A stretch of DNA of 64,000 bases from Allacma fusca (Eukaryota > Arthropoda > Collembola > Symphypleona > Sminthuridae). The DNA lies in the NCBI GenBank assembly GCA_947179485.1, contig OX359245.1:51385067-51449066 (forward strand). Direction: 5' to 3'. Both the position numbers and the translations under genes were made by a program. Positions 24,319 to 36,766 of the stretch are shown one piece after another; the stretch's first letter is position 1; each line of letters opens with the position of its first letter. The notes beneath the pieces were generated by a model. The model ran no database searches. It was not told the origin of the DNA and saw only the letters and a program-made list of their open reading frames with translations.

Positions 24319-25943
24319 CAGTTCTCGGACCAGGATCAGAAACTTTGTACCCGTACCCGCTCCTGTACACGAATATCGAATACTAAATGTACCTGTACCC
24401 GTACCTATATCCGAGTACCAGGGTAAATTATTTCAGTACCCCTACCCATACTTGAAACTAAGGCTTAAGGATATCCTATTTCAAATTATTGAAAAATCAT
24501 TGAGAGTCATTTATGATTTATTTTTAAAAAGAACTCATGAAATTCAAACTATGCCAAAATTACAATTCACTGAATGAAATTAAATGTGTTCTCTCGAATT
24601 GTTTATTGAACAATTCTTGTATTGTATAAGGATAACCAATTGGGACGAATTCTTTAATACTGGACTCTCCATACCCAAAAACTTGCTTTTCAATTTCGAG
24701 AACATGCAACAATTTTGTTCCCGCCTAATCGTTTTCTCAAACATGTTGTAACACAAGTCCGACGTTATGACTGTTGGCATTATCGTACAAATAGGGCGGA
24801 AGGTTAGTAAAGTATAAGACGAGAAATTCCTGATCATGCCAGTTTGTCCATCAACAATGTAACGTATATATTTGAACAGTACACAAAATTTTATACGGAT
24901 TAATTTAAATTGGTCATTATTTTTTCAAGTCAAATATTGCGGTTTCAGGGAATAAATGTGGGAGGCAAGATTGAATATTTGTTTTACATGGCAACTTTAT
25001 AAAGCAAACATTCGTAAACTATCATAAATTTATGAAGCCTGAGACGGAAATTTTTGACCAATGCCGGTGAAATTACTCAAATGCAGCCCCACGAGAGTTT
25101 TGAAATCAAAATTTAGATCACCTCTTTTAACATCAAAATTATCACAATAATCTAAGGGACTGAAATATTGTTTGTAGGGAATGATATTTTCCATTCTAAA
25201 ATTGTATAAATATTCACTGCAATGAATACTCAAGTGTCATAAATGCCCAGGACTGAAAATGCTCAAATTGCCTGCACAAGATGCCTAGGCGTTTTCAAAT
25301 GGGCAACCCTGGGTACTTGTAACATTAAATAACTGATCTGGCTCGAAGCTTATAAATGTATATTTATTCCTAGCGTATCTCGTAAAACGTCTTTGAATAA
25401 TTGTAATGTTACAATGAAGCTAATTAAATTTAATTAGCTTCATTGGCCCTGCCCCTTGAAATTCTTCTTTGATGAGCATCATGGTTTAAGTCGATAAACA
25501 GCAATCTGATAGATCTGCAATAGATCAGTGAAATCATTATAGCCGTTAGATTGAAATGATAAATGAAACGAAGCCACTGCCTCCGTCACTAACGCAAGTA
25601 TCTGTAAACAAAGAAACAAGCATAACTCCACGATTTTCAGGTGTAATTGTCAGCCATAATACTCCATCACAGCAGGAATCCTTGAAGTACCCAAAAATAC
25701 TCGGGTACAGCATCCACGGGTACAGGTATTTTACACTGTGATACTCGTATCTATTAGGTACTACCCGATTGTGACTGAGTGAGTATCCATACCCGTACAT
25801 GTACCCACTTCATTTTCTAAAATCCAGAGTACCCGGGTAGTACTCGCGCACTTGCCAGTACGCAACTTCTGTACCTGGGTAGTACCCATACCTGTACCCG
25901 TACACATTTACCCGAGTATTACCCGTACCCAGTCCGAGCACTG
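24319..25943. mobile_element. hAT-type element nested in the Mutator-like element
   Basis: Ends CAGTTCTCGGACC and CCAGTCCGAGCACTG are flanked by ACCTCATT (24311-24318) and ACCTTATT (25944-25951), 7 of 8 bp identical. Terminal zones are TACCCGTACCCG words. It is a sibling of the truncated end at 20255. Confidence 0.8.
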
Positions 25944-26480
25944 ACCTTATTATAGATGACTTTACGGGGTTTTAAAAGAACAATTTCGCCAGTGTATGTG
26001 AATACTTCAAATTTTGTTAATGAGCAATAAAAACAACACAAAAATTCTATTAAAAATGAGGTTTCAACTGAATTTTGGCTTTTATAATTTTATCAGCTAA
26101 GATGTTGCGGTTATAAAATATTTCAAAACTAGAAGCCTATATAGTAAATTTTTATTCGCGCAAATAATAAAGTAATATAGTTCAAAATATGGCAAGGAAA
26201 AATTTGAAATTTACAGTGACATTAACAATGGATTTCTTATAAGTTTTAAATTCTTTTGTGTTGCATTCTTACAATAATGTTTGGTCTCGAAGTCATGATA
26301 AATTTACATCATGCATACGAACGAGATCTTCCAATAACACAAAATACATAATATATTTCATAAAATTGTCTATTTAAACACGCCTCAGAGCGAATATTCC
26401 CAAAGTGCCCAAAATGCCAAAAAATGAAAACGCCCGAAATGACAGGGAATTTTCAGTTGTGCAACCCTTGATAAAATAAG
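25240..26480. repeat. GGGCATTTTC-word patches
   Basis: Two patches (25240-25320 and 26396-26470) of TGCCCAAAATGCC words resemble the ends of the hAT element terminating at 48560. Together with AAGGGTTGCA near 24293 and GTGCAACCCTT near 26459 they suggest another element inside the Mutator-like one. Boundaries are not defined. Confidence 0.4.
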
Positions 26481-27713
26481 TAAATACATCTCAAGAGTGT
26501 AGAATAAAAACGGGCTTAGACCTGGTGCATTGACTCTGAAAGGGGGCTCCCAGGGGTTCACACCTGATGCATTGACTTTAAAAGGGGGTTCAGAGGGGCT
26601 CAGAACTGACGAACTGAAAGTAAGATGGGGCTCAGAGTGGTTCAGACCTGATGCACTGACTTTAGGAGGGGGTTAAAAGGGGTTCAGAATTAATGAATTG
26701 ACTTTAAAAGGGGGTTCAGAGAGGTTCAGACCTAAAGAATTGACTTTAAGAGGGGGTTCAGAGGGGTTCAGAGAGGTTCAGACCTAAAGAATTGACTTTG
26801 AGAGGGGGTTCAGAGGGGTTCAGAGAGGTTCAGACCTAATAAATTGAGTTTTAGAGGGGGTTCAGAGGGGTTCAGAGAGGTTCAGACCTAAAGAATTGAG
26901 TTTAAGAGGGGGTTCAGAGGGGTTCAGAGAGGTTCAGACCTAATGAGTTGAGTTTAAGAGAGTGTTCAGACCTAATGAGTTGAGTTTAAGAGGGGGTTCA
27001 GAGGGGTTCAGAGAGGTTCAGACCTAAAGAATTGACTTTAAGAGGGGGTTCAGAGGGGTTCAGAGAGGTTCAGACCTAATGAATTGACTTTAAGAGGGGG
27101 TTCAGAGGGGTTCAGAGAGGTTCAGACCTAATGAATTGACTTTAAGAGGGGGTTCAGAGAGGTTCAGACCTAATGAATTGACTTTAAGAGGGGGTTCAGA
27201 GAGGTTCAGAGAGGTTCAGACCTAATGAATTGACTTTAAGAGGGGGTTCAGAGAGGTTCAGAGAGGTTCAGACCTAATGAATTGACTTTAAGAGGGGGTT
27301 CAGAGAGGTTCAGAGATGTTCAGACCTAATGAATTGGCTTTAAGAGGGGGTTCAGAGGGGTTCAGACCTGATGCATTGAATTTAAGAGGGGGTTCAGAGA
27401 TGTTCAGAAGATAGTCATGTCCAGGACGTGGTTTGAAAATTCTGAACCTCTGGCTGGAAATTGCATGTTTTCTTAGGGGAGGTTCAGTAGGTTCAGAAGG
27501 TTCAGTAGGTTCAGTGTTTAGTACGACCCTGTTCTAACTTATCCAGGAAGCGCTGCGTTTGACACAAGCACAACAATTGAAAATTTAATGCTAAGCTTTA
27601 CAAACATCACAACCTCAAGCACAGCATCAGGAACAGGTACGTAACATTTTTAATGCCGTCAAAGGCATTTACAATGAAAGTTATATTATCTTCCGGATTT
27701 TTGTCCCGGTGAC

Positions 27714-27720
27714 TATAAAT
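27714..27720 (+). promoter_or_regulatory. TATA box of peptide gene 2
   Basis: TATAAAT stands 90 bp before the ATG at 27804, in a proximal promoter nearly identical to the other two copies. Confidence 0.75.
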
Positions 27721-27803
27721 CATGTGATGCTTGTTAAAGGCCCTTATTCAAACGGCAACCCTGAGGAAAAACTAATCACAAACTCTAGAAATTCTCTACC
27801 ACC

Positions 27804-28036
27804 ATGAAACTCTTGGGTATTTTGATTGCGGCGTGCATCTGCGTTCTTCAGGTAACTAACTACAATATATCCGGATTTTTACCAAATTTCAAAAGTTATT
27901 CTTGTATAAAAGTTGTAACCGACTCATGTAATAATTTCCCCTTCTTTCTGAAATCTTTATTCAGGTCTCAGCAGGTCCTTCTGATATTTTTCAAGGCAAA
28001 GGAATTCCGTCACCCGGCGACAGTGACCCTTTTTAG
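27804..28036 (+). CDS. small secreted peptide, copy 2 (two exons, 39 aa)
   Basis: Exon 1 (27804-27851) gives a 16-residue signal core beginning MKLLGILIAACICVLQ. Exon 2 (27965-28036) gives VSAGPSDIFQGKGIPSPGD then SDPF and TAG. Splice sites and phase 0 are the same as in copies 1 and 3. After the stop, the sequence still aligns to codons of copy 3 (Q-I), which suggests that one lineage gained or lost a stop at this point. AATAAA follows at 28198. The mature peptide would be about 20 residues. The family is unrecognised. The gene sits just downstream of the 4.3-kb Mutator-like insertion and upstream of integrin debris, the same neighbourhood as copies 1 and 3. Confidence 0.65.
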
Positions 28037-28423
28037 AAACAAATTCAATGAATTTATGAGAAACAATGACCGTTTCTCCCTCAACATAATGCCAACACTT
28101 TTCCAAATCAGATGTTCATCCGGGATTATACCTCCTCTAAATTTCTACATCCAGAATTCGTTGTAGTTGTGAAAATTAGCCAAAATATAAAAAACTGAAT
28201 AAAATTAACGATACACTTCACTCTCCGCTTAGGTAAAATCCAGTCTTTACCCATCTGGGGATTCATTACACTTGTAAAAACATTTTTCCTACTTTTTCTT
28301 CAAGCATGAATTATACACCAATGTGGTTCTATCTTTCCAGCACGGCTTACCAATAGTGATTCATGTAATAAACGTAATAATAATGCACGTCATCGCTATC
28401 TATGAAATGATAGGAAATGTATT

Positions 28424-29237
28424 TGTAATCCGACAAATCATTTGAGATAGTCCCAGCGTCTCTTGTCTTCAACAATGGAAGGAATAAAGAATGCGACTCT
28501 TAATTTGATAGATGGGAGCCTCAGTAGCAATTCCTTTTCTATACACTTGGCCGGGCAGTTAAATTACCAATTCAAGGTTGATACATAGGTAATCATTGGA
28601 AAAAAATTAGTTCCTTGGGGTACTGATTTTTTACAAATATTTTAGACACGTGTTGCGGGTATAACTCCGGTACGGGGGACCCTAAAATTTTTATTCCCCG
28701 ATAGCATCAGTTGGAAGGGACAGAGCATCCAGATATTTACCATCGACAGGCCTAGGGTAACTAAAATTACTTTGTAAATTATATTTATAATATTTGCTAA
28801 TGATATAATAGTATAATATAATATTATAATAAATAATATTTCCTTGTTGTCTCCATAAAAGGGAAGTGGAGAAATTTTATTTGTTTATCAGATATTTCAA
28901 ACAAAAATTATAAGATAATCTGCAAGCGATAATGACGGTTTTTCCTCTAACAGCGAGAGAGAGATTTATATATTTTCTAGTGTGGGTTTTTCAAGCGGGA
29001 TGTCAAAGAACGGTTGAATGCAATGATAGCTGAAGCTGAAGCGGAAGCTGAAACTAAAGCTGAAACTGAAGCTGAGGTATTGTTATTTAAAGTTTTAGAC
29101 AAAGTACGATTTCTAACCGGACTCCTTGCTAGTGAGTTAAATTGGTATTTTAAAATATTATTTAGCTCTCTGTTGATGAGGCATCATCACAAGTCACTTT
29201 AGAGGCGGATGCAGGAAAATCTGGCTGTTTAACCTAA
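28424..29237 (+). pseudogene. integrin alpha debris, exons 14 (tail), 15, 18, 19
   Basis: 28424-28575 matches the exon 14 end but is frameshifted by an insertion near GGAAGGAATAAAG. 28646-28756 is exon 15 with its tryptophan codon intact (TGG 28712). Exons 16 and 17 are missing: the intron jumps near 28934 from the sequence preceding exon 16 to that preceding exon 18. 28981-29076 (CGFFKRDVKER) and 29166-29237 are exons 18 and 19, both open. Exons 15 and 18 share phase 0, so splicing would stay in frame without a membrane segment. Confidence 0.8.
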
Positions 29238-29691
29238 ATCAGAAATCCACAGGATTCAAACGTATTAATTATTCTTATGATTAAGTAATCATGTGTATTT
29301 AATTATGAAACATTATCATGATGTAATTTTTCTCCGATTGTATAAATGGTTATTGCATGTATCAACTCATCCTTAAAAAATTCCTGGTTTTTCAATGTCA
29401 TTGGACCAAACGTCGGAAATATATTCATATATACATACATGCTCAAGGTGAAAATGTTTACTGTTTTTAAATTATTAATTCACAAGGCGTCAAGTAAAGC
29501 GTAAACTCTTCTATATTACTGGCCTTCTATTATTACTCATTGACTTTTATTCCAGTGCAATTTTATGAGAGAATTCCGTAAACACAAATTATACCCTGAT
29601 ACATTCGAGCAAAAATAATTTGCAAAATATCCATTTACCATATAATTTTATTTAGTTACGAACCTGATATTCGTTCATGTTGTATTATGTG

Positions 29692-30775
29692 CAGGCGCGT
29701 AGCCAGGAATTGGCCAAGGGGGGGCAACATTAATTAGAACGTACATATGTAAACTGACACATTCTATGGGAAATCCAATTCACGAATGTAAAACTCATCA
29801 AATTTTGCAAACTGAATTTCAGATTTTAAAATTTTCCACGTTTTGCGATTCCATCAAATTTGAATAATTTTGGACCAGATTTTTAATTGGGCTTGATCCG
29901 ATTTCGGAGAATTTCGAGACCTGGGTTCGCTTCTATCGTTTCAGCTGGTGCTTAACCTACTGTTCCTGTGACACACGTCTTTGCTTCGAAAAGAAACTGC
30001 GGATATCAGGCGTGCTTGACCTTTTCATAATGAAGAATTAAATACAATTCACTAATTTAATAATTCTATCCAGCTTAAAAATTCCCTCGAAGCGATGCGT
30101 GTAAGTTACAGAAGCTAAAAGCTTTTAATATGAAAATATTTAAAGCCGCTGTTACCATACTTTTGTTGCCGTTGAAGGTTGAAGTCAAATCGACGAGGCA
30201 AAGGTCAAAGTGAAATCGGGATTTCGCAATGCATTCAAATCACCCGCTAAGCAAGGATGAACACAATAAAAATATACTCTAGAATCACTCAAAAGGTCTT
30301 TTTATTGAATGGTTTATTACCCACGGCTTCTTCCCGTCAAAAGTTGATCCATCCATACTCGCGAAAATCGTATCGAAATGCTTTTCCATTTCGATAGAAG
30401 TTTATTGATCTAGAAATCCTTTGCTCTCGCAATGAACAAACATTGCGATACGATTTTCACGCGTATGGATGGGTCAATTAATGACGGGAGGAGCCGTGGT
30501 TAATAAATCATTCACACGAAACATGCAAATTTCATGGGTGATTCTAGAGTTATGCTGCTTATACACAGATATTTACATGGAATACTGCATATGTTGAGTT
30601 TCGAAGTGATTTTTTTACAAATAAAAAAAATTGTACTGTCAAATCACTAAAAACGTTTGCATGTCTCGTATGGACTGATTTATTTTTAACTTTTTGAGTG
30701 ATTTGAGAGTATTTTATTTCGAATGGGGGGGGGGGGCAATTGCCCCCTTTGAATCCCCCCTTGGCTACGCGCCTG
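29692..30775. mobile_element. hAT-type element, CAGGCGCGTAGCC ends
   Basis: CAGGCGCGTAGCCAGG and CCTTGGCTACGCGCCTG bracket 1,084 bp, flanked by the perfect 8-bp duplication ATTATGTG (29684-29691, 30776-30783). Next to each end is a G-run or C-run (GGGGGGCAA, TTGCCCCC). It contains a nested palindromic element at about 30281-30552. Confidence 0.9.
30281..30552. mobile_element. palindromic MITE, ACTCTAGAATCAC ends
   Basis: ACTCTAGAATCACTC on the left and GGGTGATTCTAGAGT on the right, with further inverted matches inside (TACCCACGGCT, CGATACGATTTTC). A shorter sibling with ACTCCAGAATCGCCC ends lies at 32498-32640. Confidence 0.6.
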
Positions 30776-30782
30776 ATTATGT

Positions 30783-30905
30783 GGAACCATTCGCGAAAGT
30801 GTATCTCGAATCCGACAAATCATTTGAGACAGTCCCAGCGTCTCTTGTCATCAACAAAAGATTGAATGCGACTCTTAATTTGATGGATGGGAGCCTCAGT
30901 AACCA
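30783..30905 (+). pseudogene. integrin alpha exon 14 fragment
   Basis: A single open segment reading VYLESDKSFETVPASLV then NATLNLMDGSLSN matches exon 14 of the long copy. It begins almost at the right duplication of the hAT element and stops abruptly at CAGTAACCAGAC. Confidence 0.75.
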
Positions 30906-31860
30906 GACTTGGTTAAACGAAAAATAAGTTTTCCCTTACAACTAGTCATACGTTATTATCTGTATTAGTTTTTTTCGTTATTGTTTTTGTTCTCGATATT
31001 TTAAAATACTGTAATTGGTTCTAACGGATTTCAATCAAAATAAATTCGGTTAAACAGTTAATAAAGGTATTCAACGAATTTTATTAATTTTTGAAACAAT
31101 GTCAGAACACAAGTATTATTAAAGAATTTCAAAACCAAGGTACTTCATAACTTTTACCGTTCAATACCCGTTGATTTGGGGGAACAAAAGGATGTTAAAT
31201 ACCTCGTTCTTTATACTGCTTCGACTTGCAGAAAGTACAAATGCTAAGGCTGCAAACAGGCGTTCAACATTGACTTGAGTCACAGGAAGGCTAATAATTA
31301 CTCTAGATATGTATTTCGATCAAGCTGAACCATTACTGGCACACCATTCGATTAGATCAAACTTTACTCCTTTTTGATTTTTTTTTTCACGAGTATTTTT
31401 TTAATTTTTCATATGTTTATTGAAATACTATTTAAATCATCCGAAGATAACCCCTGAAAAACACAGACTTTGTCATGAGAATAATGTCTGTTGAATAACT
31501 GGTTGTATATTTATGAAATTATGTTCTTTCGCAAACTATCGAATCATATACCCTTCAACTAAGCACCGAGATGCTTGACCGTCATTCCTGAACTCAAAAT
31601 TTTGAAAAACTACTGACTTTTTGTGTGCCCATTTTTATTGGTAAACGTTTTCAAAAACCTGGGGACATAAATTGTTATTTAGGTGTAACTTACAATTAGC
31701 GGAGACCAAAATATGCTCAATATTGGCAAAATATTTAGTAATTGCAGATGTATGCTTGTATGAAACAACAATACACAAGCCAAAATACGCTTAAATTCAA
31801 TGAATCTAACAGTAAGCAATTTATGCATACTAGGTCAATTATCACGGTACGGATATGTAT
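30906..31860. other. intergenic, no feature seen
   Basis: AT-rich sequence without a convincing exon, element boundary or repeat. Confidence 0.4.
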
Positions 31861-32497
31861 ATTGTATACAGCAAAGATGCACATCTGTGTCCGCATTCAT
31901 ATAACCTTCCTACAAATGGGAACTGCGAATACATCCTACATATCCTATTTAAAGTAATGGAAAACTCGATCCCCCTATATATAGATATAGGATTGTCATG
32001 CCTGCTCAAGCTGCATACATATTTCCTATATAGGATACAATAACAGCATGCATGCCTATTCCTATCCTATAAATGTCGTTCTGTGTATGAACAGCGATCC
32101 TTTTGCGTCCGCACATTACGTATGTATACTCCTTAAATCAGTTCAAAAATCCAACTATCTCAGGAAGGTAATTACAATGTGTTAAAGTGTAAGCAACATA
32201 CTAATAATTGATAATTTCCGCATTTTAATCAAAATTATTACCAAGCAATAAGTTTACTAATTAATTTGTTCATTCTTTTAACCACATCCAACTCGACTCG
32301 ACATAATAGTCTGTATCGAAAATTAAACATTGCTCAAACATAATATCAAAATGAAAAAACTAAGCAGCAATCAGAAAAAGAAAATTAAATATTTTAAAGC
32401 TGTTGAGAAGAATGAACCGCAACGATACTAATGAATACTCATTCTGAAACCGCAGAAACCACACTGAATTTACAACGTTGAAAGAGCCTGAAAATAC

Positions 32498-32640
32498 TCC
32501 AGAATCGCCCAAAAATTGTGCATGTCATTAGTAAATTATGTATTACCCACGGTTCCTCCAGCGAAAATCGTATCGCAATGGTTTCCACCTAAAAAAGGTA
32601 AGACATTCATAATTTGGGGCGATTCTGGAGTGCGTTTAGT
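32498..32640. mobile_element. short MITE, ACTCCAGAATCGCCC ends
   Basis: Inverted ends around 140 bp with interior TACCCACGGTTCC and CGAAAATCGTATCGCAATGG, shared with the MITE at 30281-30552. Confidence 0.6.
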
Positions 32641-32970
32641 CTTGCTGACGTCATCATCATGGGTGGGTCCGTCACTACACTATTTGGTGGCAGGAGGTGA
32701 TGACAGTATGAGGGGGTCTTCTTAAAACATACAAATGATGACATTTGATGACATCATTAGCATGGACGCTCCCTTATCCGACATACATATACACTAAATC
32801 CGAGGATTCCTTCCTATATTTTAGGCAACATTTATATGATACCAAGTCCTGCCTATATTCCTTTATACTTGCAGTACAAAACGCTGCCTATCCTATTCCT
32901 AATTTTGCACGCTGAATATTTCGGTTACTATCCTATCCTACCTACATAAGAAGCCCGAGGTTAGCCACGC

Positions 32971-33250
32971 AGTGGTGGCTGAGTGGTCAGAGCGTCCCGT
33001 TCGTTGCGGCTGGAGTCGATTTCGACTCCGGTAAAGCTCTGATACTTTCGAAACAATTTCCACTGCTCTTTCTATCTTCTACTATAGCTTTGGGTGAGGT
33101 GAGGAGAAGGGCGTGAAAGGGGCTGCACTCTGAAGACTGGAATCATGGCCTGGATGCAAAAAGGGAACTAGCAGTGGACATCCTTTAGACGGAGAGGAAC
33201 CAGAAGACGCTGCCCATCTGCATTGCTCGCTAGACATTCCAGTCAAATGA
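32971..33250 (+). repeat. tRNA-derived SINE-like sequence
   Basis: TGGCTGAGTGG (A-box-like) is followed by GGAGTCGATTTCGACTCC (T-arm or B-box-like, a perfect stem), as in Leu/Ser-type tRNA-derived SINE heads. A non-tRNA body rich in GAAGACTGGAATCATGG follows. The acceptor stem is not complete, so I do not call a functional tRNA. Confidence 0.45.
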
Positions 33251-33662
33251 GCGTCCGTTAATCTCCTTCATTAGTACCCAAATCCTCCTCTCCTTCCCAA
33301 CCATCTCCTACTCTACATTTCCTCGGCTGGAGCAAAAATACTGCGTTATACTCTCTCAATGGGAGGAATGGACTGAGGGGTGTTTGTCCCACTAGTCTAG
33401 CTCTGTGCCTACTCATATAAGGAAAAGAAATATGTACGACACCCTGTACATGTGATTTCCTCCACTCTATAAAAACCGAAGAGAGCCGGTATAAGCTTCT
33501 CAGTTGTAACTTCACAAGTTCTCAAAATTGTGTATGGCATGATGACGTATGGTTAAATGCACGAATAAACTGTAAAGGGGAAGCTGAGAAATTTTATTTG
33601 TTTATCAGATATTTCAAACAAAAATTATAAGATAATCTACAAGCGATAATGTTCACTTCTAG

Positions 33663-33836
33663 ATTTTGACATGCGATAACATATCGGTGACTGATTCAGT
33701 TTTTAAGGACTATGGGACGAAATTGCCCAAAAGGAAAGGGACATTTGGAACTTTATACGACAAAAGCCATTGTCAAGCCTGGAATTGCTCTTTTTACGTT
33801 ACAAGGAGAGACAGATTTTTGGACATGAAATTTGAA
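33663..33836 (+). pseudogene. integrin alpha exon 16 fragment
   Basis: After a normal TTCTAG acceptor the frame reads ILTCDNISVTDSVFKDYG and on to RRDRFLDMKF. It then runs directly into a TTACACCTCTAAACGC repeat. The identical breakpoint occurs at 62315, so the two are copies of one rearranged segment. Confidence 0.8.
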
Positions 33837-34324
33837 TTACACCTCTAAACGCATAAAAGCTAAACGTATCCCAGGAAACCAAGCGTTTCGGCATTGATCT
33901 GGCTCGGAGCTACAGATCACGGCTGAGTGCTGTTCAAGGATTTTTGCAGAAATCCCGTAACGGACCAGTTCAGTAAATGCACAACACTGGTTTGCCATAA
34001 CAATGCCAGGCACAAGCCAACTTTGGCACATCTACGATGGGCCAATGCCGGGTAATTTTTGATGGGACAGTGCTGTCCCAGCAACACAAAGTCGTTGGTA
34101 CGGGCCCAGATCTGGGCCAATTTATGTTACAACAACTTCAGACATGCGCAATTTCATTCCATGCCGTTTTAGATTTGTAATAATTTCATGGAATTAGTAC
34201 GGTTGAGCGTGGTCACCGGTTTCCTTTATTTTAACTAGTTGTAGTGTGTGCACTCATTGTAAGTAAAACTGGGCTGCCTGTGTCACGAATTGACCGGGAA
34301 CGGAAAGTATGATATTGAATCGCA

Positions 34325-36506
34325 ATGGTATTTTTTTATGTTGTGGAGTTCTCAAAAGACAATACGGTGGAGGTTGTTCCAGATAATTGGTTGTTTAATA
34401 ACAACAACAAGTGTAACTGGCCAAAGGGAGTTAGTGAAAAAGTAAAGTTGACCAACTTAATTTTAAAAGCAGCTGAACCAACCGAAAATCCCAGGATCAA
34501 CTGGAAAGTTTACGATTGTACAGTCCTACTTGGTACAGGTATGTACATATGGTTTTGTCATTGTTATAATAATTATAATCACGTATATGAAGTATTTTAA
34601 CAAAACATAATTGTTGGAATAAGGAAATGTTCTGTATCTACATCAATTTTCACCCCAATATGTATCTACTGTAAGTTGCAATTGAATAGTCTAATTGTTT
34701 ACTGAATTAATTTTTCGTTTTGCAGATAATTACTTCCAGGCTAAAAAGGCAGCCGAAAAGGCAGCAAGTAAAACTACAGAGGAAAGTGAGTTTGAATTAA
34801 CAGATGTGGAAACAATTCAAACTCAGCCGAGAATTCTGCGTAACCAGGTGCAAAAACAACGCGTGAAGCTTCCCAAAAATTTACTCACTTCGCCAGAAGC
34901 TACAAATGATTTGGTTGGCGACTGTTTAGAATGGAACGAAAACCCGTCACAAAACGTGCCAGCATCTATGTTGGATACAGGCAATGAAATTGGAAACATA
35001 TTTCAGACAAATTACTCACGTACAATATTTTAATTAAATCATAATTAAAGCTAAAAAACAATTGCTGTGCGTATATTTTTAAAAATTAATTTGCATGTAA
35101 AAATGAGTTTGGTGTAGTTTCAGACGAGGAATTCCACCCGGTCCCATTAGACTCTGACAGGGATTTGCTTGTAATACCTGAGACATCGACGTTTATAGAA
35201 TTAAATCTTCCGAATGCAGCTGCACCTGAACCTGAGCATTCAAATCAGACGACGGATAGGATTGGTGTACTTATTCAGCAATTCCAAGATTTTCATTTGG
35301 AATTTCGAAGTATGCAAACATTTTTAAATTCCCAAATGTAATATATACGACATACATTGTCTTTACACGAGACTTGGTTAATCAATGTATAATAAGTGAT
35401 TTCAGAACTGGCAAGTGTGTGATAATATCTAGTACGATAGTTGTAACATTTTTAGCTTGATACATAAATTTTAACACGTTTGATTAATTGTGTGTTGATA
35501 ACACAATTACTTGTGTTGTTGATTAATATCTCTCGATGTATTTTTAAAGAGCTAGGTCGATGATATATGCCTCAACTGTCAGAGTGCCCTTACCAGTTTT
35601 TCCAGAAACAATATTTGGTAACTTCAATCCGCTGACCATATAAATAAGTTTTTGGTTCTTTAGAGTTAACTTCTAATAAAGTATGTTTTAAGGGTAATCA
35701 TAAAAAGGACGCTACATGAATCGTACTGAGTTTTGGAATTTGTAAATTGTACTCACAATCAGCAAACATATTTTACTAATTTTATTATTAGGTAAATTTA
35801 ATGATACATTTTTCTTGGGTTTTGTCAAGATTTTGAAACGCTGATCCTGGAGAAGCTGGTTAAACTTACCAGGGATATTGACCACGTTTCTCTTACATTA
35901 GGAATGTGTCTTTGCCTTTGCAGGAGCAAGAATTGAAGTTGCCTCTGGGAGTTAAACTTCCTCTCCCAAATGAAAGCGATTTAACATCTCTGCAGCACTG
36001 GCTCCAAAATCAGGAAAATCATACGAAACTTGTAATCATTTCATGAATACTTTAATTGGCAAGTACACTTTTACATATATGTATACATTATAAGCGCAAA
36101 TTAATCCTTTCAGTCTGTGTACTTGCGTGGTATTGGAGGATCGGATCTGAAGGACTGTGTTAACAGAATCCTTGAAAGACTAATCTCTCCGGAATTGGCC
36201 AGACGAGTGAATTTTTCAGGCTTGAATAAGAAAATTTGCTTCAAAACTCATCGCTTACGTAGTTGTTTAATCGGTGATACAAAATTTCAAAATAAATTAT
36301 TATGCACAGTTATTATTTTTATTTATACAGTTTAATTCACAAATTTAGCTGCAGTTCGGCCAAATTCTCCAAGCTGTGAGCAGGCTACTGAGGCCGAAAT
36401 TGACAAACGCATTCAACGATGGTTTGATGGCTCTGGAGATCGTAATGGGGGTAGAGCCGCTAGGAAGAAACTTCAAAACATCGTTGATGAGCAAGTCCCG
36501 CAGTGA
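34325..36506 (+). CDS. transposon-borne DUF4806-like protein
   Basis: Exons inferred: 34325-34538, 34726-35019, 35124-35309, 35830-about 35888, 35924-36031, 36114-36273, 36349-36506. The N-terminal part (VEFSKDNTVEVVPDNWL, then NWKVYDC and DNYFQAKKAAEKAA) resembles the short domain found on many arthropod and cnidarian transposon-associated proteins. The C-terminal part (LPLPNESDL...LQHWL, then GGSDLKDCVNRILERLI and SPELARRVNFSG) matches the DUF4806 pattern as I know it. It ends at TGA 36504. The middle is acidic and low complexity. Function is unproven; it probably helps the neighbouring transposase bind DNA. Phases agree except around exon 4, whose donor I could not fix. The identification rests on remembered family patterns, not a search. 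Confidence 0.65.
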
Positions 36507-36766
36507 AAGTGGCATGTAATAGTTAGTATCTAGTAATAAGCTTAACGTTAGTAGGTAGTTTTTTAAAAGGATGAGTTATAGGTCAAAGTAATTGTTATAG
36601 AGACATAGAGACCGAATCGTTGCTTAATCAAATTCGTAGAAAACAAAATGAAAATGTTCAAATAGCAAGTAATTTAATTTCGAGCGAGAACAATTCAGCT
36701 GTTGTTAAACCAGTTGAATATGTTGATAATTATGTGATGATTATTCAATAGTATTTTCCGATTCAG

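Larger units (their letters stand above)
23215..27529. mobile_element. Mutator-like element with minisatellite inverted ends
   Basis: Termini GGGTCGTACTAAACAC and GTGTTTAGTACGACCC are perfect inverses, flanked by the 9-bp duplication TGTTCTAAC (23206-23214, 27530-27538). The empty site (TGTTCTAAA) is at 15989 and 52849. Each arm is about 1 kb of roughly 40-bp units built from TCTGAACCCC and TTAAAGTCAATTCATTAGG; the right arm (26510-27529) is the reverse complement of the left (23215-24172). A 9-bp duplication is typical of MULEs. The 4,315-bp element encodes no recognised transposase and hosts a hAT at 24319. Confidence 0.85.

Noticed and set aside
27804..28166. 120-codon frame reading from the second peptide leader
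   Set aside because: Same unspliced artefact; the AG before VSAGP is conserved and the stop then falls at 28034.
32976..33050. functional tRNA gene
   Set aside because: A-box and T-arm are recognisable, but no complete acceptor and anticodon stems could be folded. A SINE head is likelier.
33258..33515. 85-codon minus-strand frame
   Set aside because: No recognisable domain, lies in repeat-derived sequence after the SINE-like piece, and has no splice or promoter support.
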